Assembly (NCBI GenBank): GCA_016793585.1
Contig: JAEUJR010000048.1
Location: 1 to 5,852, forward strand
DNA from: Archangium sp.
GTDB taxonomy: Bacteria; Myxococcota; Myxococcia; Myxococcales; Myxococcaceae
Length of the DNA: 5,852 nt
Direction of reading: 5' to 3'
Position 1 is the stretch's first letter, and the number at the start of each line of letters is the position of its first letter. A program made the position numbers and the translations under genes. Positions 1-5,480 of the stretch are shown piece by piece. The notes under the pieces are model-generated. The model did no database searches and had not been told where the DNA came from. It saw nothing but the letters and a program-made list of their open reading frames with translations.

Positions 1-69
1 CTGTGGACGGGCGCGATCCTCGGCAACATCGTGCTGAACATCGCCGGCCAGGCGATGGCCCGCATGTAA
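1..69 (+). CDS. C-terminal end of a membrane-type protein (partial)
   Basis: An open frame enters from the left edge in frame 1 and closes at TAA 67-69, leaving 22 residues (LWTGAILGNIV through QAMARM). The fragment is hydrophobic with small residues and ends in a short basic tail, as expected for a last transmembrane helix. Too little remains to name a family. The frame is supported by the position of its stop 26 bp before a strong intrinsic terminator at 96-128 and by G/C-rich third positions. The gene is convergent with the DUF5684 gene, and other small membrane proteins lie nearby, but nothing shows a shared function. Confidence 0.6.
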   Translation: MWTGAILGNIVLNIAGQAMARM

Positions 70-95
70 TCAGCCTCACGGCTGCTTGAAGAACG

Positions 96-128
96 AAGGC
101 CCCGACACCATTTCAGTGCCGGGGCCTT
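96..128. terminator. Bidirectional intrinsic terminator between convergent genes
   Basis: The arms 96-108 (AAGGCCCCGACAC) and 116-128 (GTGCCGGGGCCTT) pair over 13 positions with one A/C mismatch, around a 7-nt loop (CATTTCA). On + the stem runs into a T-rich tract (TTTCTCTTTC, about 127-136), a good rho-independent terminator for the gene ending at 69. On - the stem is followed by a weaker pyrimidine run (CGTTCTTC), so it can also end transcripts of the DUF5684 gene, whose stop is at 151. Confidence 0.85.
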
Positions 129-150
129 TCTCTTTCGAAAGACTGAAAGC

Positions 151-534
151 TCAGCCCTTGAACGACGGGCCCGAGTACTGCGCGTCGCCGAAGCCGAGCA
201 TGGGAATGAAGATGAACGGCAGAAACACCATGCCGATGGCATAGCCGGTGCTCTTCCCGAACGACTTCGCGAGATCGATCATGATGAGAATCATCGCGAC
301 GAAGTTCACGCACGGCACGAACGTGAGAATGAACCAGAGAATCGGGCGACCGACGATCTGGGTCATGACGTAGGTGTTGTAGATGGGAACGATGGCGGCC
401 CAACCCGGCTGGCCAGCCTTCACGAACAGCTTCCACATACCCGCGATGATGACGGCAAAGATGGCGAGCTCGACGACGAGCATCAGCAACCCGACGATGG
501 CGCCTGCAGCGCTTCCTCCACCACTTTCTTCCAT
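151..534 (-). CDS. DUF5684 family small integral membrane protein
   Basis: This 127-residue protein matches the DUF5684 pattern, often mislabelled 'signal peptidase I' in databases although it lacks the Ser/Lys catalytic dyad. Visible parts are a short Gly/Ser-rich N-terminus, a first membrane helix at about 12-35, the signature AGQPGWAAIVPIYNTYV at about 40-56, a hydrophobic segment at about 63-88 ending IDLAKSFGKS, a third at about 96-116, and the family-typical LGFGDAQYSGP tail. The start at 534 is chosen because GGGAGGG lies 6 nt upstream and because residues encoded further upstream are Arg/His/Ala-rich and unlike the family. The function of the family is unknown; the protein probably sits in the inner membrane. 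It diverges from the DUF2752 gene across an 80-bp gap and ends before the terminator at 96-128. Confidence 0.92.
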   Translation of the reverse strand: MEESGGGSAAGAIVGLLMLVVELAIFAVIIAGMWKLFVKAGQPGWAAIVPIYNTYVMTQIVGRPILWFILTFVPCVNFVAMILIMIDLAKSFGKSTGYAIGMVFLPFIFIPMLGFGDAQYSGPSFKG

Positions 535-540
535 GGTCTT

Positions 541-547
541 CCCTCCC
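541..547 (-). promoter_or_regulatory. Shine-Dalgarno site fixing the start at 534
   Basis: On the - strand GGGAGGG lies 6 nt before the ATG at 534-532. It is one of the strongest anti-16S matches in the window and decides the start of the DUF5684 gene over more upstream in-frame codons. Confidence 0.8.
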
Positions 548-615
548 GATAGGCCTGCGTTGATTGCGGCGCCGGGACGGTACCCGAAGAGCCCGAAAGT
601 CAGACCTTCAAAGTG

Positions 616-1062
616 ATGAACGTGCTCGATCGCACCATCACGTGGCGAATCGTGGTGCAGCCGCTGCTGCAGCCGGCGATGCGTGTCGTCGCGCTGGTGG
701 TGTTGATCGGCTCCATCGTGTTGCCGGCGGGCCCGCTCGGCCCTGACCTGTGCCCCGTGCATCGGGCGACGGGCCTGCCCTGCCCCGGCTGCGGCGTGAC
801 GCGCGGGCTGATGTACGTCTCGCACGGTCAGTTCGCCGAAGCGCTCGGCGCGAACCCGTGGGTCGTGGTGCTGTGGCCGGCGCTCGTCCTGCTCGCGCTC
901 AGCATCGTGGTGCCGGCGCCTTCGATGAACAGGTTCGACGCGCTCATCGCGAGGTGGGAGCCGTGGCCCTCGAGAATCGTGCGCGTGCTGCTCGTCGCGT
1001 TCTTCGGCTTCGGAATGGCCCGAATGATCGCGTTCCTGATCAGCGGCGAGCGGTTTCCCTGA
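616..1062 (+). CDS. DUF2752 family membrane protein
   Basis: This 148-residue protein carries the DUF2752 signature. It has an LCPVHRATGLPCPGCGVTRG stretch at about residues 45-64 with Cys46, Cys56 and Cys59 and the CPGCGxTR core, followed by HGQFAEALGANP, the usual G-x-F-x-x-A-x-x-x-NP pattern. Three membrane helices are visible at about 22-42, 81-101 and 120-142. The family is of unknown function; the CxxC pair looks able to bind metal or form a disulfide, but that is inference. GTG at 613 directly precedes ATG at 616 and either could start. No clear Shine-Dalgarno site is seen, and the in-frame stretch back to the stop at 550-552 has no other start codon. It diverges from the DUF5684 gene and ends 3 bp from the stop of the opposing lipoprotein gene. 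Confidence 0.9.
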   Translation: MNVLDRTITWRIVVQPLLQPAMRVVALVVLIGSIVLPAGPLGPDLCPVHRATGLPCPGCGVTRGLMYVSHGQFAEALGANPWVVVLWPALVLLALSIVVPAPSMNRFDALIARWEPWPSRIVRVLLVAFFGFGMARMIAFLISGERFP

Positions 1063-1065
1063 TCA

Positions 1066-1653
1066 TCACGGCATCGGCATGCGCACGTCACCCGGCGCGA
1101 CGTGCACGTTCCCAGTGGGCAGAATCCACTGCTGGGGGAAACGCTCTTTGTCGGCGCGCTCGGCCGAGACCTCTCCGATGACGCGGAAGGTGACGGCGCG
1201 GCCCGTCACCCGCACCGCCCGCCGCGAGAAGACGACGAAGTTCAACTCGGTCGCTTCCTGCGAGAGCAGGTACAGGCCGTCTGACTGCGAGCCCGCGACC
1301 GCGTGCGCCGAAGCCGCGCGCACGAGGGGATCCGCGTACGCCGCGCCGAGGCCCGCGATCACCTGATCGAGGCGCAGGCCGAAGAGATCTCCGTTGATGC
1401 TACCGATGAAGCTCGAGAGACCGCCCGCGCCGCCTTCGTCACCCCAGCAGAAGATGAAGAGCACGCACTGACGCGAGGCCTCGCCTTCGAGCTTGTCGCC
1501 GATCTGGTACGTGACCTCCTGCGGGCGCGCCCACATGGAGTGCGCCTCGGGCCGCATCGCCGCTGCCGAGTCGAGGTGATTGCGCGCGCTCGACGTCACC
1601 GCGCACGAGGAACCAACCGAGACCGCAGCCGCAAGGAGGAGGAGCTTCTTCAT
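1066..1653 (-). CDS. Predicted lipoprotein of unknown function
   Basis: The 195-residue product begins MKKLLLLAAAVSVGSSC, a classic n-region and hydrophobic core followed by a lipobox-like GSSC, so Cys17 is the likely lipidated residue. Residues at -4 to -1 (V, G, S, S) are allowed by the PROSITE lipoprotein rule, though Gly at -3 is less usual than Leu. The mature part has a KLEGEASRQC segment at about 54-63, an FCWGDEGGAGG turn at 68-78, an Ala-rich middle at about 98-122, and a GLYLLSQEATELNFVVFSRRAVRVTGRAV strand-rich section split around 126-153. The order 'GEAS...C...GD...GLY...tvtGrA' loosely recalls TRL-like small lipoproteins, but I would not assign that family. ATG 1653 is chosen because it begins the signal peptide; the further upstream TTG at 1689 would bury it. 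No good Shine-Dalgarno is seen. Two successive TGA codons (1066-1068 and 1063-1065) end the frame. Confidence 0.82.
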   Translation of the reverse strand: MKKLLLLAAAVSVGSSCAVTSSARNHLDSAAAMRPEAHSMWARPQEVTYQIGDKLEGEASRQCVLFIFCWGDEGGAGGLSSFIGSINGDLFGLRLDQVIAGLGAAYADPLVRAASAHAVAGSQSDGLYLLSQEATELNFVVFSRRAVRVTGRAVTFRVIGEVSAERADKERFPQQWILPTGNVHVAPGDVRMPMP

Positions 1654-1846
1654 GCGTGCGCTCGTAGACCGCAGTGCGCGCCGCTCCAACGAAGTTCGTC
1701 GACATGGGCGTCACGACCTCCACGCGAACTTGCTGTGGAAGGCCACGAAGGAGCGCCTTCTTTCGTGGCGGCCGCGGCGATCCATCAACGCCCGAGCGCG
1801 CATCTCCAACCGAGGCGCGAGCCTGGAGTCTGATGCGACGCCTGCG
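1654..1846. other. 193-bp intergenic region upstream of the lipoprotein gene
   Basis: The gap separates two same-strand genes. It holds a hairpin at 1742-1769 and an imperfect 15-bp direct repeat (1676-1690 and 1796-1810). Any promoter of the lipoprotein gene should lie here, but I found no convincing -35/-10 pair. A + strand open frame crossing the region looks like a shadow. Confidence 0.5.
1742..1769 (-). terminator. Hairpin downstream of the EF-hand/PG-binding gene, possible weak terminator
   Basis: GCCACGAA (1742-1749) and TTCGTGGC (1762-1769) form a perfect 8-bp stem with a 12-nt loop. An alternative inner stem GAAGG/CCTTC (1748-1752 with 1756-1760) is also possible. It lies about 80 bp past the stop at 1847 on the - strand. 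The tract after it on that strand (CTTCCACAG) is only weakly U-rich, so termination is possible but not strong. Confidence 0.4.
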
Positions 1847-3346
1847 TCAGGCCGGCTGGGCCCAGCGACCGACCGAGATCGTGCCGCCCGGCCGCATCTC
1901 CATCAGCAGCGTGCGCGCCGAGTAACGCGACTCGGTGAGCCACGAGGGCTCCGAGCTCCACGTCACGTTCGAGCTGGTCACCTTGCCCGTCGCGTCGAAC
2001 GTCACCGTCACCTCTTCGGCGTAGTTGTTCACCTCGCCGAGCGAGTTCGGAGCCGTCGAGCCATCGGCGTCTTTCATGTCGTCGAAGCTGCCCGTCGCGA
2101 GCACCATCGAGGTCACCTGCCCTGCAGCGTCGCGCTCGACCCGAATCACGTTCGCCATGTGGTCGACGCGGCCGTCGCCGGTGTGGTCGATGAAGATGAC
2201 GTCACCCGCAGTCATCTGGTTCACCGGCACTTCAGGGCGCGTCTGGTCGCCGGCGTTGTCTCGGGCGGCGCTCCAGGGAGCCGTCACCTTCACCGCGCGC
2301 GAGGCCATGTTCGCGTCGACGCCCGGGTAGCGCACGTTCACGCCGGCGAGCATCGACGCCTTCGGGTCGAGCCGCTGAATCGCCTGCGCGTTCTCGTAGC
2401 CGGGGCGAACCTTCGCGAGCGTCTCGAAGCGACTGAAGAAGCCCTGCGGGTTCGCCGCCGTCGAAGCCACCCAGTCTTTCGCGGGCAGGCCCTTCGGCGC
2501 GGGCAGCTGCACGCCGAGGTCGGCTTTCACCTTCGCGCGGAAGCCATCCATCATGAAGAGTGAGAGCGTCTTGCAGTCGCACTCGAGGCGGTTGCCCTTG
2601 AGCTGCTCCCAGTACGAGGCGACGAAGCTGCCGTACGCCTTCTGGATCTCGGGGTGGTTCCAGTCGATGGGCTTCGAGCGGTCGGTGATGGCCGGCAGGC
2701 GCGGGCCGTTGATGGCGGCGGTGGTGAGGTACTGGAGCGGGTTGCCGCTCTTCTCGGCGGGCGTGCGCAGATCGGTGGCCGCGAGCTTCGCGTCGAGCGC
2801 CTTGAGGGTCGCTGCGTCGACGATGCCGGTCGCGGGCAGGCCGGCGCCGGTCTGGAAGGCCTTCACGGCGCGCTCGGTGCCGGGCCCGAACTTGCCGTCG
2901 ACGGTGCCGACGTTCACGCCGAGGCGCGCGAGCGCGTACTGCACGGCGACGGCGCGATCGCCGTTCTGCCCGCGAGCGAGCGGAACACTGCCGGTGGCGG
3001 CGAACGCGTTCTTCAGCGCGGCGTCTTTCGGAGCAACCGGGCCCGGATCGGCGACGTCGAACACCGCACGCGCCTGGAGCGCCGCAGCGACGGTCGCCGC
3101 CTTCGTCGCAGCGCCGGTGTCGGAGGTCAGGTTGATGGAGCCCGCGTCTCCGTTGCGGTCGAACGCGTCGACGGCCTTGAAGAGCGCGGCCGCTTCATCG
3201 GCGCCGGCGATCTTTCCGTCGCGGTTGAGGTCGGCCTTCGCCACGTCGACGCCAGCGAGCTTCGGGTCTCGGCCCGCGTCGGCGACGTCGATCTTCTTGT
3301 CCTTCAGCGACTGGGTGAACTCGTTGCGGGAGAGGCGGGCGACCAT
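1847..3346 (-). CDS. EF-hand and peptidoglycan-binding protein with papain-like C-terminal region
   Basis: This 499-residue protein has three visible parts. An EF-hand-like pair comes first: DLNRDGKIAGAD (39-50) fits the 12-residue calcium loop, and DRNGDAGSINL (63-73) is a degenerate second loop. A PG_binding_1-type module follows at about 127-185, with the DGKFGPGTERAVKAFQ core. The C-terminal region (about 225-499) has LECDCKTLSLF at 254-264 and AGDVIFIDHTGDGRVDHMANV at about 380-400. A Cys at the start of a helix, followed later by G-D-V-I-F and a D-H strand, is the layout of papain-fold peptidoglycan hydrolases and amidases (NlpC/P60, Amidase_6). Cys256 and Cys258 are the only cysteines; Cys258 (after Asp) and His396 are the best catalytic candidates. 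ATG 3346 is preferred over TTG 3361 because GAGGA sits 8 nt upstream and overlaps the TTG. No signal peptide or membrane helix is seen. It lies 75 bp after the L,D-transpeptidase-like gene and is probably cotranscribed with it. The catalytic assignment is inferred. Confidence 0.88.
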   Translation of the reverse strand: MVARLSRNEFTQSLKDKKIDVADAGRDPKLAGVDVAKADLNRDGKIAGADEAAALFKAVDAFDRNGDAGSINLTSDTGAATKAATVAAALQARAVFDVADPGPVAPKDAALKNAFAATGSVPLARGQNGDRAVAVQYALARLGVNVGTVDGKFGPGTERAVKAFQTGAGLPATGIVDAATLKALDAKLAATDLRTPAEKSGNPLQYLTTAAINGPRLPAITDRSKPIDWNHPEIQKAYGSFVASYWEQLKGNRLECDCKTLSLFMMDGFRAKVKADLGVQLPAPKGLPAKDWVASTAANPQGFFSRFETLAKVRPGYENAQAIQRLDPKASMLAGVNVRYPGVDANMASRAVKVTAPWSAARDNAGDQTRPEVPVNQMTAGDVIFIDHTGDGRVDHMANVIRVERDAAGQVTSMVLATGSFDDMKDADGSTAPNSLGEVNNYAEEVTVTFDATGKVTSSNVTWSSEPSWLTESRYSARTLLMEMRPGGTISVGRWAQPA

Positions 3347-3354
3347 GATGTGAG

Positions 3355-3359
3355 TCCTC
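3355..3359 (-). promoter_or_regulatory. Shine-Dalgarno site fixing the start at 3346
   Basis: On the - strand GAGGA lies 8 nt before ATG 3346-3344. It overlaps the upstream in-frame TTG (3361-3359), so that TTG is unlikely to be the true start. The protein therefore begins MVARLSRNEF and lacks any N-terminal export signal. Confidence 0.75.
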
Positions 3360-3368
3360 AAGCACGAG

Positions 3369-3397
3369 GAGGGTGGAAGGCGCCAGCCCCCACCCTC
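3369..3397 (-). other. Intercistronic hairpin between the two cell-wall genes
   Basis: GAGGGTGG (3369-3376) and CCACCCTC (3390-3397) form a perfect 8-bp GC-rich stem with a 13-nt loop containing GGCGCC. It follows the stop of the L,D-transpeptidase-like gene (3422) by about 25 nt and ends 10 nt before the Shine-Dalgarno of the next gene. No U tract follows on either strand, so it is more likely an RNA processing or stability element, or a partial attenuator, than a full terminator. Confidence 0.45.
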
Positions 3398-3421
3398 GAC
3401 TCGGCGAAATGAAGGCGTCGG

Positions 3422-4105
3422 TTACTGAACGCGCAGCGTGTACGAGCCACCGTTGCGGGCGAGCTCGGCGTTCATGTCGGCGCGAAACTGGCGCAACGTG
3501 GCGGCGTCTCCGACGATGCCGAGGCAGCCAGCGGTGCCCGGGCCAGCGCCGTCGGGGTGAATGCGAAGGTACTGACGATCGCGGCCAGCGCGAGAGTCGT
3601 AGAAGCGGTCGGAGCCCGGACGACGCGGGTCCTCCATCACGAAGCTGAACCCGACGCCGTCACGCGTGAAGCCCGCGTCGGAGCGGCTGTTCATGTGCGC
3701 GCGCACGCGGAACTCCCCCTGCGGCGTCGAGAAGCTGCGGCTGTTGCCCGAGCGGAACTGGTACGTGTGGCCGTTCACCGTCACCGAGCCCGTCACCATG
3801 CCGCGCGTGTTGCGGGGCGAGTCGATGCGCGCGGTGCCGTTGGTCGCGCTGCGGTTGCCGCCGTTGATGTCGACCGGGTTCGTCGTGCGACGATCGAAGC
3901 CGTCGCGGCGAAGCGCCTGCATCGTCTTGGTGCCAACCACGCCATCGACGTCGAGCCGACGCGCCTGCTGGTACTTCTCGACCGCCGCCTTCGTCTTCGG
4001 ACCGAACGAACCGTCGGTCGCGCCCGGGTTGAAACCGGCCTGACGAAGCGTGTCCTGCAGCCGACGAACCGAATCACCACGCGAACCCACCGAGAGAGTG
4101 CTCAT
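3422..4105 (-). CDS. Peptidoglycan-binding, L,D-transpeptidase-like protein
   Basis: The 227-residue protein starts directly with a PG_binding_1-type module (about 4-66: GSRGDSVRRLQ, then DGSFGPKTKAAVEKYQ). A polar, Asn/Arg-rich linker follows (about 68-102), then a C-terminal L,D-transpeptidase-like domain with STPQGEFRVRAHM at 126-138 and RIHPDGAGPGTAGCLGIVG at 181-199. His183 and Cys194, the only cysteine, are the likely catalytic pair. The motif is a compact variant of the YkuD signature: His and Cys are 11 residues apart, and the usual S/T-H-G-C is T-A-G-C. This resembles the short-motif group found in phage-related and secreted-effector enzymes (such as DUF2778) more than housekeeping Ldt proteins. 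Such enzymes cleave or exchange bonds at meso-diaminopimelate in murein stem peptides. ATG 4105 is chosen because the module starts at once; residues encoded upstream look non-coding. No signal peptide and no clear Shine-Dalgarno site are seen. The next gene downstream also binds peptidoglycan. Confidence 0.88.
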   Translation of the reverse strand: MSTLSVGSRGDSVRRLQDTLRQAGFNPGATDGSFGPKTKAAVEKYQQARRLDVDGVVGTKTMQALRRDGFDRRTTNPVDINGGNRSATNGTARIDSPRNTRGMVTGSVTVNGHTYQFRSGNSRSFSTPQGEFRVRAHMNSRSDAGFTRDGVGFSFVMEDPRRPGSDRFYDSRAGRDRQYLRIHPDGAGPGTAGCLGIVGDAATLRQFRADMNAELARNGGSYTLRVQ

Positions 4106-4215
4106 GCGCTGTTGTCGCAGCCACGCAGCCAGGGGCGCACCTTTTGATCTGTAATTGGTGTTGCTGTCGGCGCATGTAGGCAAGTTGCGGCGTGTGGTTT
4201 GCTGAGCCCGTGAGC
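4106..4215. promoter_or_regulatory. Divergent promoter region, AT-richer island
   Basis: This 110-bp gap lies between the L,D-transpeptidase-like gene (-) and the lipoprotein gene (+). It contains one of the few AT-richer stretches in the window (CTTTTGATCTGTAATTGG, 4141-4158). Both genes must start from here unless transcribed from further away. I could not find a -35/-10 pair with good spacing on either strand, so no promoter is pinned down. Confidence 0.4.
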
Positions 4216-5424
4216 ATGCGCCTGGTTCTTCTGATTTCCTTCGTTGTGGCAATGGGTTGCGGGCGGGGCGAGTTGGTCGACCCTCAGACTTTCGAGGAAG
4301 GGCCGCTGCACTTGCGTGGAACGCTCACGCTGAGCCCGCAGAAGAAGAGTGCGCTCAACGTCGAGATTCCGACGCGGGTCGAGCTCACGATCGTCGGATC
4401 AGCGCCGGTGACGATGCAGCAGACGGCCATCACGACGCTCCGGCGCTTCGACGCGATGCCCGATGAGGTAACGGTGAGGCCGATGGCTCTGGGCGCGACC
4501 TCGCTCGAGCACCTTCGGCTCTCGCAGCCCGGCGTCACCATCACCATCGATCAGGCGGTGGCGAAGATTGGGGGCGAAGCGGTGAACGTCTCGGGCACGG
4601 TGATGACCTCGGCCGGAGACGTGATCGATCAGACCACGTTCACGGGCACGTTCGCGCTGGCGAAAGAGACGGGTGGTTCGAAGCTGCAGCTGCGCTCGGT
4701 GCGGCCCAGTGGTGCGCTGCGGCCATTCGACGAGCTCGACGTTCGCGCGGAGCAGCCGCTGGCCGTCGCCGACCTCTCGCAGCTGAAGGTGCTGCAGAAC
4801 GGCGTGCCCATCACCTTCGCGATGCAGACCGGGTCTCGCCCGTTCACGAACCTGTTTCGCATTCGGGCCACGGAGCTGATGGTGCCAGGCGCGCGGCTGA
4901 CCCTCGGTGGAGCGGTCACGCACGGCGACGTCGCGATGGTGGTTCCCTCGGAGCCCCAGGTGAAGGTCGAGGAAGTGGTCGGTGGGTGGCAGTTCACGTC
5001 GTTCGAACCGCGGGGAACGGTGAAGACGCTCGTGGGGAGTGGGGCGCCCGTGGCTGATCCACTGGTGCAGGTGGCGAACGGCGCGACGACGTGGCGACGC
5101 GAGGTGGTGCCTGCCGGGGCCCGACGGTTGACGCTCTGGGTGCAGGCGCTCGCCTCGACGGAGGGGCCGATGCTGGCGGGCACACCAGCGCGCGTGACGG
5201 TCTCGACGGTTCCGGGCGCGGGGAACGTGCTCGCCGAGGTCGAGCCCTCGGTCGCCTGCAGCATCGACACGTTCACCTTCTGCAGCGCGTGGAAAGAGGT
5301 GAGCTTCGACGTGAGCACCCTGGGTGGCCGCTCGCTGTACGTCGAGGCGAGCTCCACGGCGCCGTCGTTCTTCGCACCCGTGCACGCCGGGTTTCTCGTC
5401 GCCGAGCCGCGCTTCGGGAACTGA
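4216..5424 (+). CDS. Predicted lipoprotein with Ig-like and jelly-roll-like domains
   Basis: The 402-residue product starts MRLVLLISFVVAMGC, with a short lipobox (A-M-G-C) making Cys15 the likely lipid anchor. The rest looks all-beta. Residues about 30-160 hold strand-rich repeats of unknown family. About 163-245 (VRPSGALRPFDELDV ... NGVPITF ... VPGARLTLGG) resembles a bacterial Ig-like Big_5 (SbsA-type) domain. About 255-402 (GARRLTLWVQA ... WKEVSFDVSTLGGRSLYVEAS ... VHAGFLVAEPRF) looks like a galactose-binding-like jelly roll, with Cys348 and Cys356 close enough for a disulfide. ATG 4216 is chosen because it puts the hydrophobic core right after Met-Arg and has a weak GAG 9 nt upstream; GTG 4210 and GTG 4192 are in-frame alternatives. 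A surface or envelope role, perhaps ligand binding, is inferred. It leads into the next + gene after 56 bp, so the two may form an operon. Confidence 0.85.
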   Translation: MRLVLLISFVVAMGCGRGELVDPQTFEEGPLHLRGTLTLSPQKKSALNVEIPTRVELTIVGSAPVTMQQTAITTLRRFDAMPDEVTVRPMALGATSLEHLRLSQPGVTITIDQAVAKIGGEAVNVSGTVMTSAGDVIDQTTFTGTFALAKETGGSKLQLRSVRPSGALRPFDELDVRAEQPLAVADLSQLKVLQNGVPITFAMQTGSRPFTNLFRIRATELMVPGARLTLGGAVTHGDVAMVVPSEPQVKVEEVVGGWQFTSFEPRGTVKTLVGSGAPVADPLVQVANGATTWRREVVPAGARRLTLWVQALASTEGPMLAGTPARVTVSTVPGAGNVLAEVEPSVACSIDTFTFCSAWKEVSFDVSTLGGRSLYVEASSTAPSFFAPVHAGFLVAEPRFGN

Positions 5425-5466
5425 CGGCGGCACGAGAGGTGTGATTCGGTACGCGGCCGCGTGACC

Positions 5467-5473
5467 GGGGAAG
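5467..5473 (+). promoter_or_regulatory. Shine-Dalgarno site for the last gene
   Basis: GGGGAAG lies 7 nt before GTG 5481. It supports a GTG start for the partial gene at the right edge. Confidence 0.55.
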
Positions 5474-5480
5474 CAACATC

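Noticed and set aside
535..825. N-terminal extension of the DUF5684 frame to 825
   Set aside because: A strong Shine-Dalgarno at 541-547 precedes ATG 534, the extra residues do not fit the family, and the extension would overlap the start of the DUF2752 gene.
1083..1105. Perfect 7-bp inverted repeat GCACGTC/GACGTGC
   Set aside because: It lies inside the C-terminal coding part of the lipoprotein gene, lacks a U tract on either strand, and is likely a codon-usage coincidence.
1580..2563. Long + strand open frame (327 codons), rich in Arg and His
   Set aside because: It lies opposite the lipoprotein and the EF-hand/PG-binding genes. Its Arg/His/Ala-rich product is typical of antisense reading of GC-rich genes, and no domain or export signal is visible.
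2553..3412. Two + strand open frames of about 250-266 codons
   Set aside because: Both are antisense to the well-supported EF-hand/PG-binding gene, whose domains are clear. Long shadows are expected at this GC content.
4106..4252. Upstream extension of the L,D-transpeptidase-like frame to 4252
   Set aside because: The added residues look non-coding (mixed Arg/Gln/Thr/Cys), they overlap the divergent gene start, and the PG-binding module begins directly after ATG 4105.
5451..5462. 12-bp perfect palindrome ACGCGGCCGCGT
   Set aside because: It consists almost wholly of G and C and contains a common 8-bp GC palindrome. With no second copy nearby, it is too likely by chance to call an operator.
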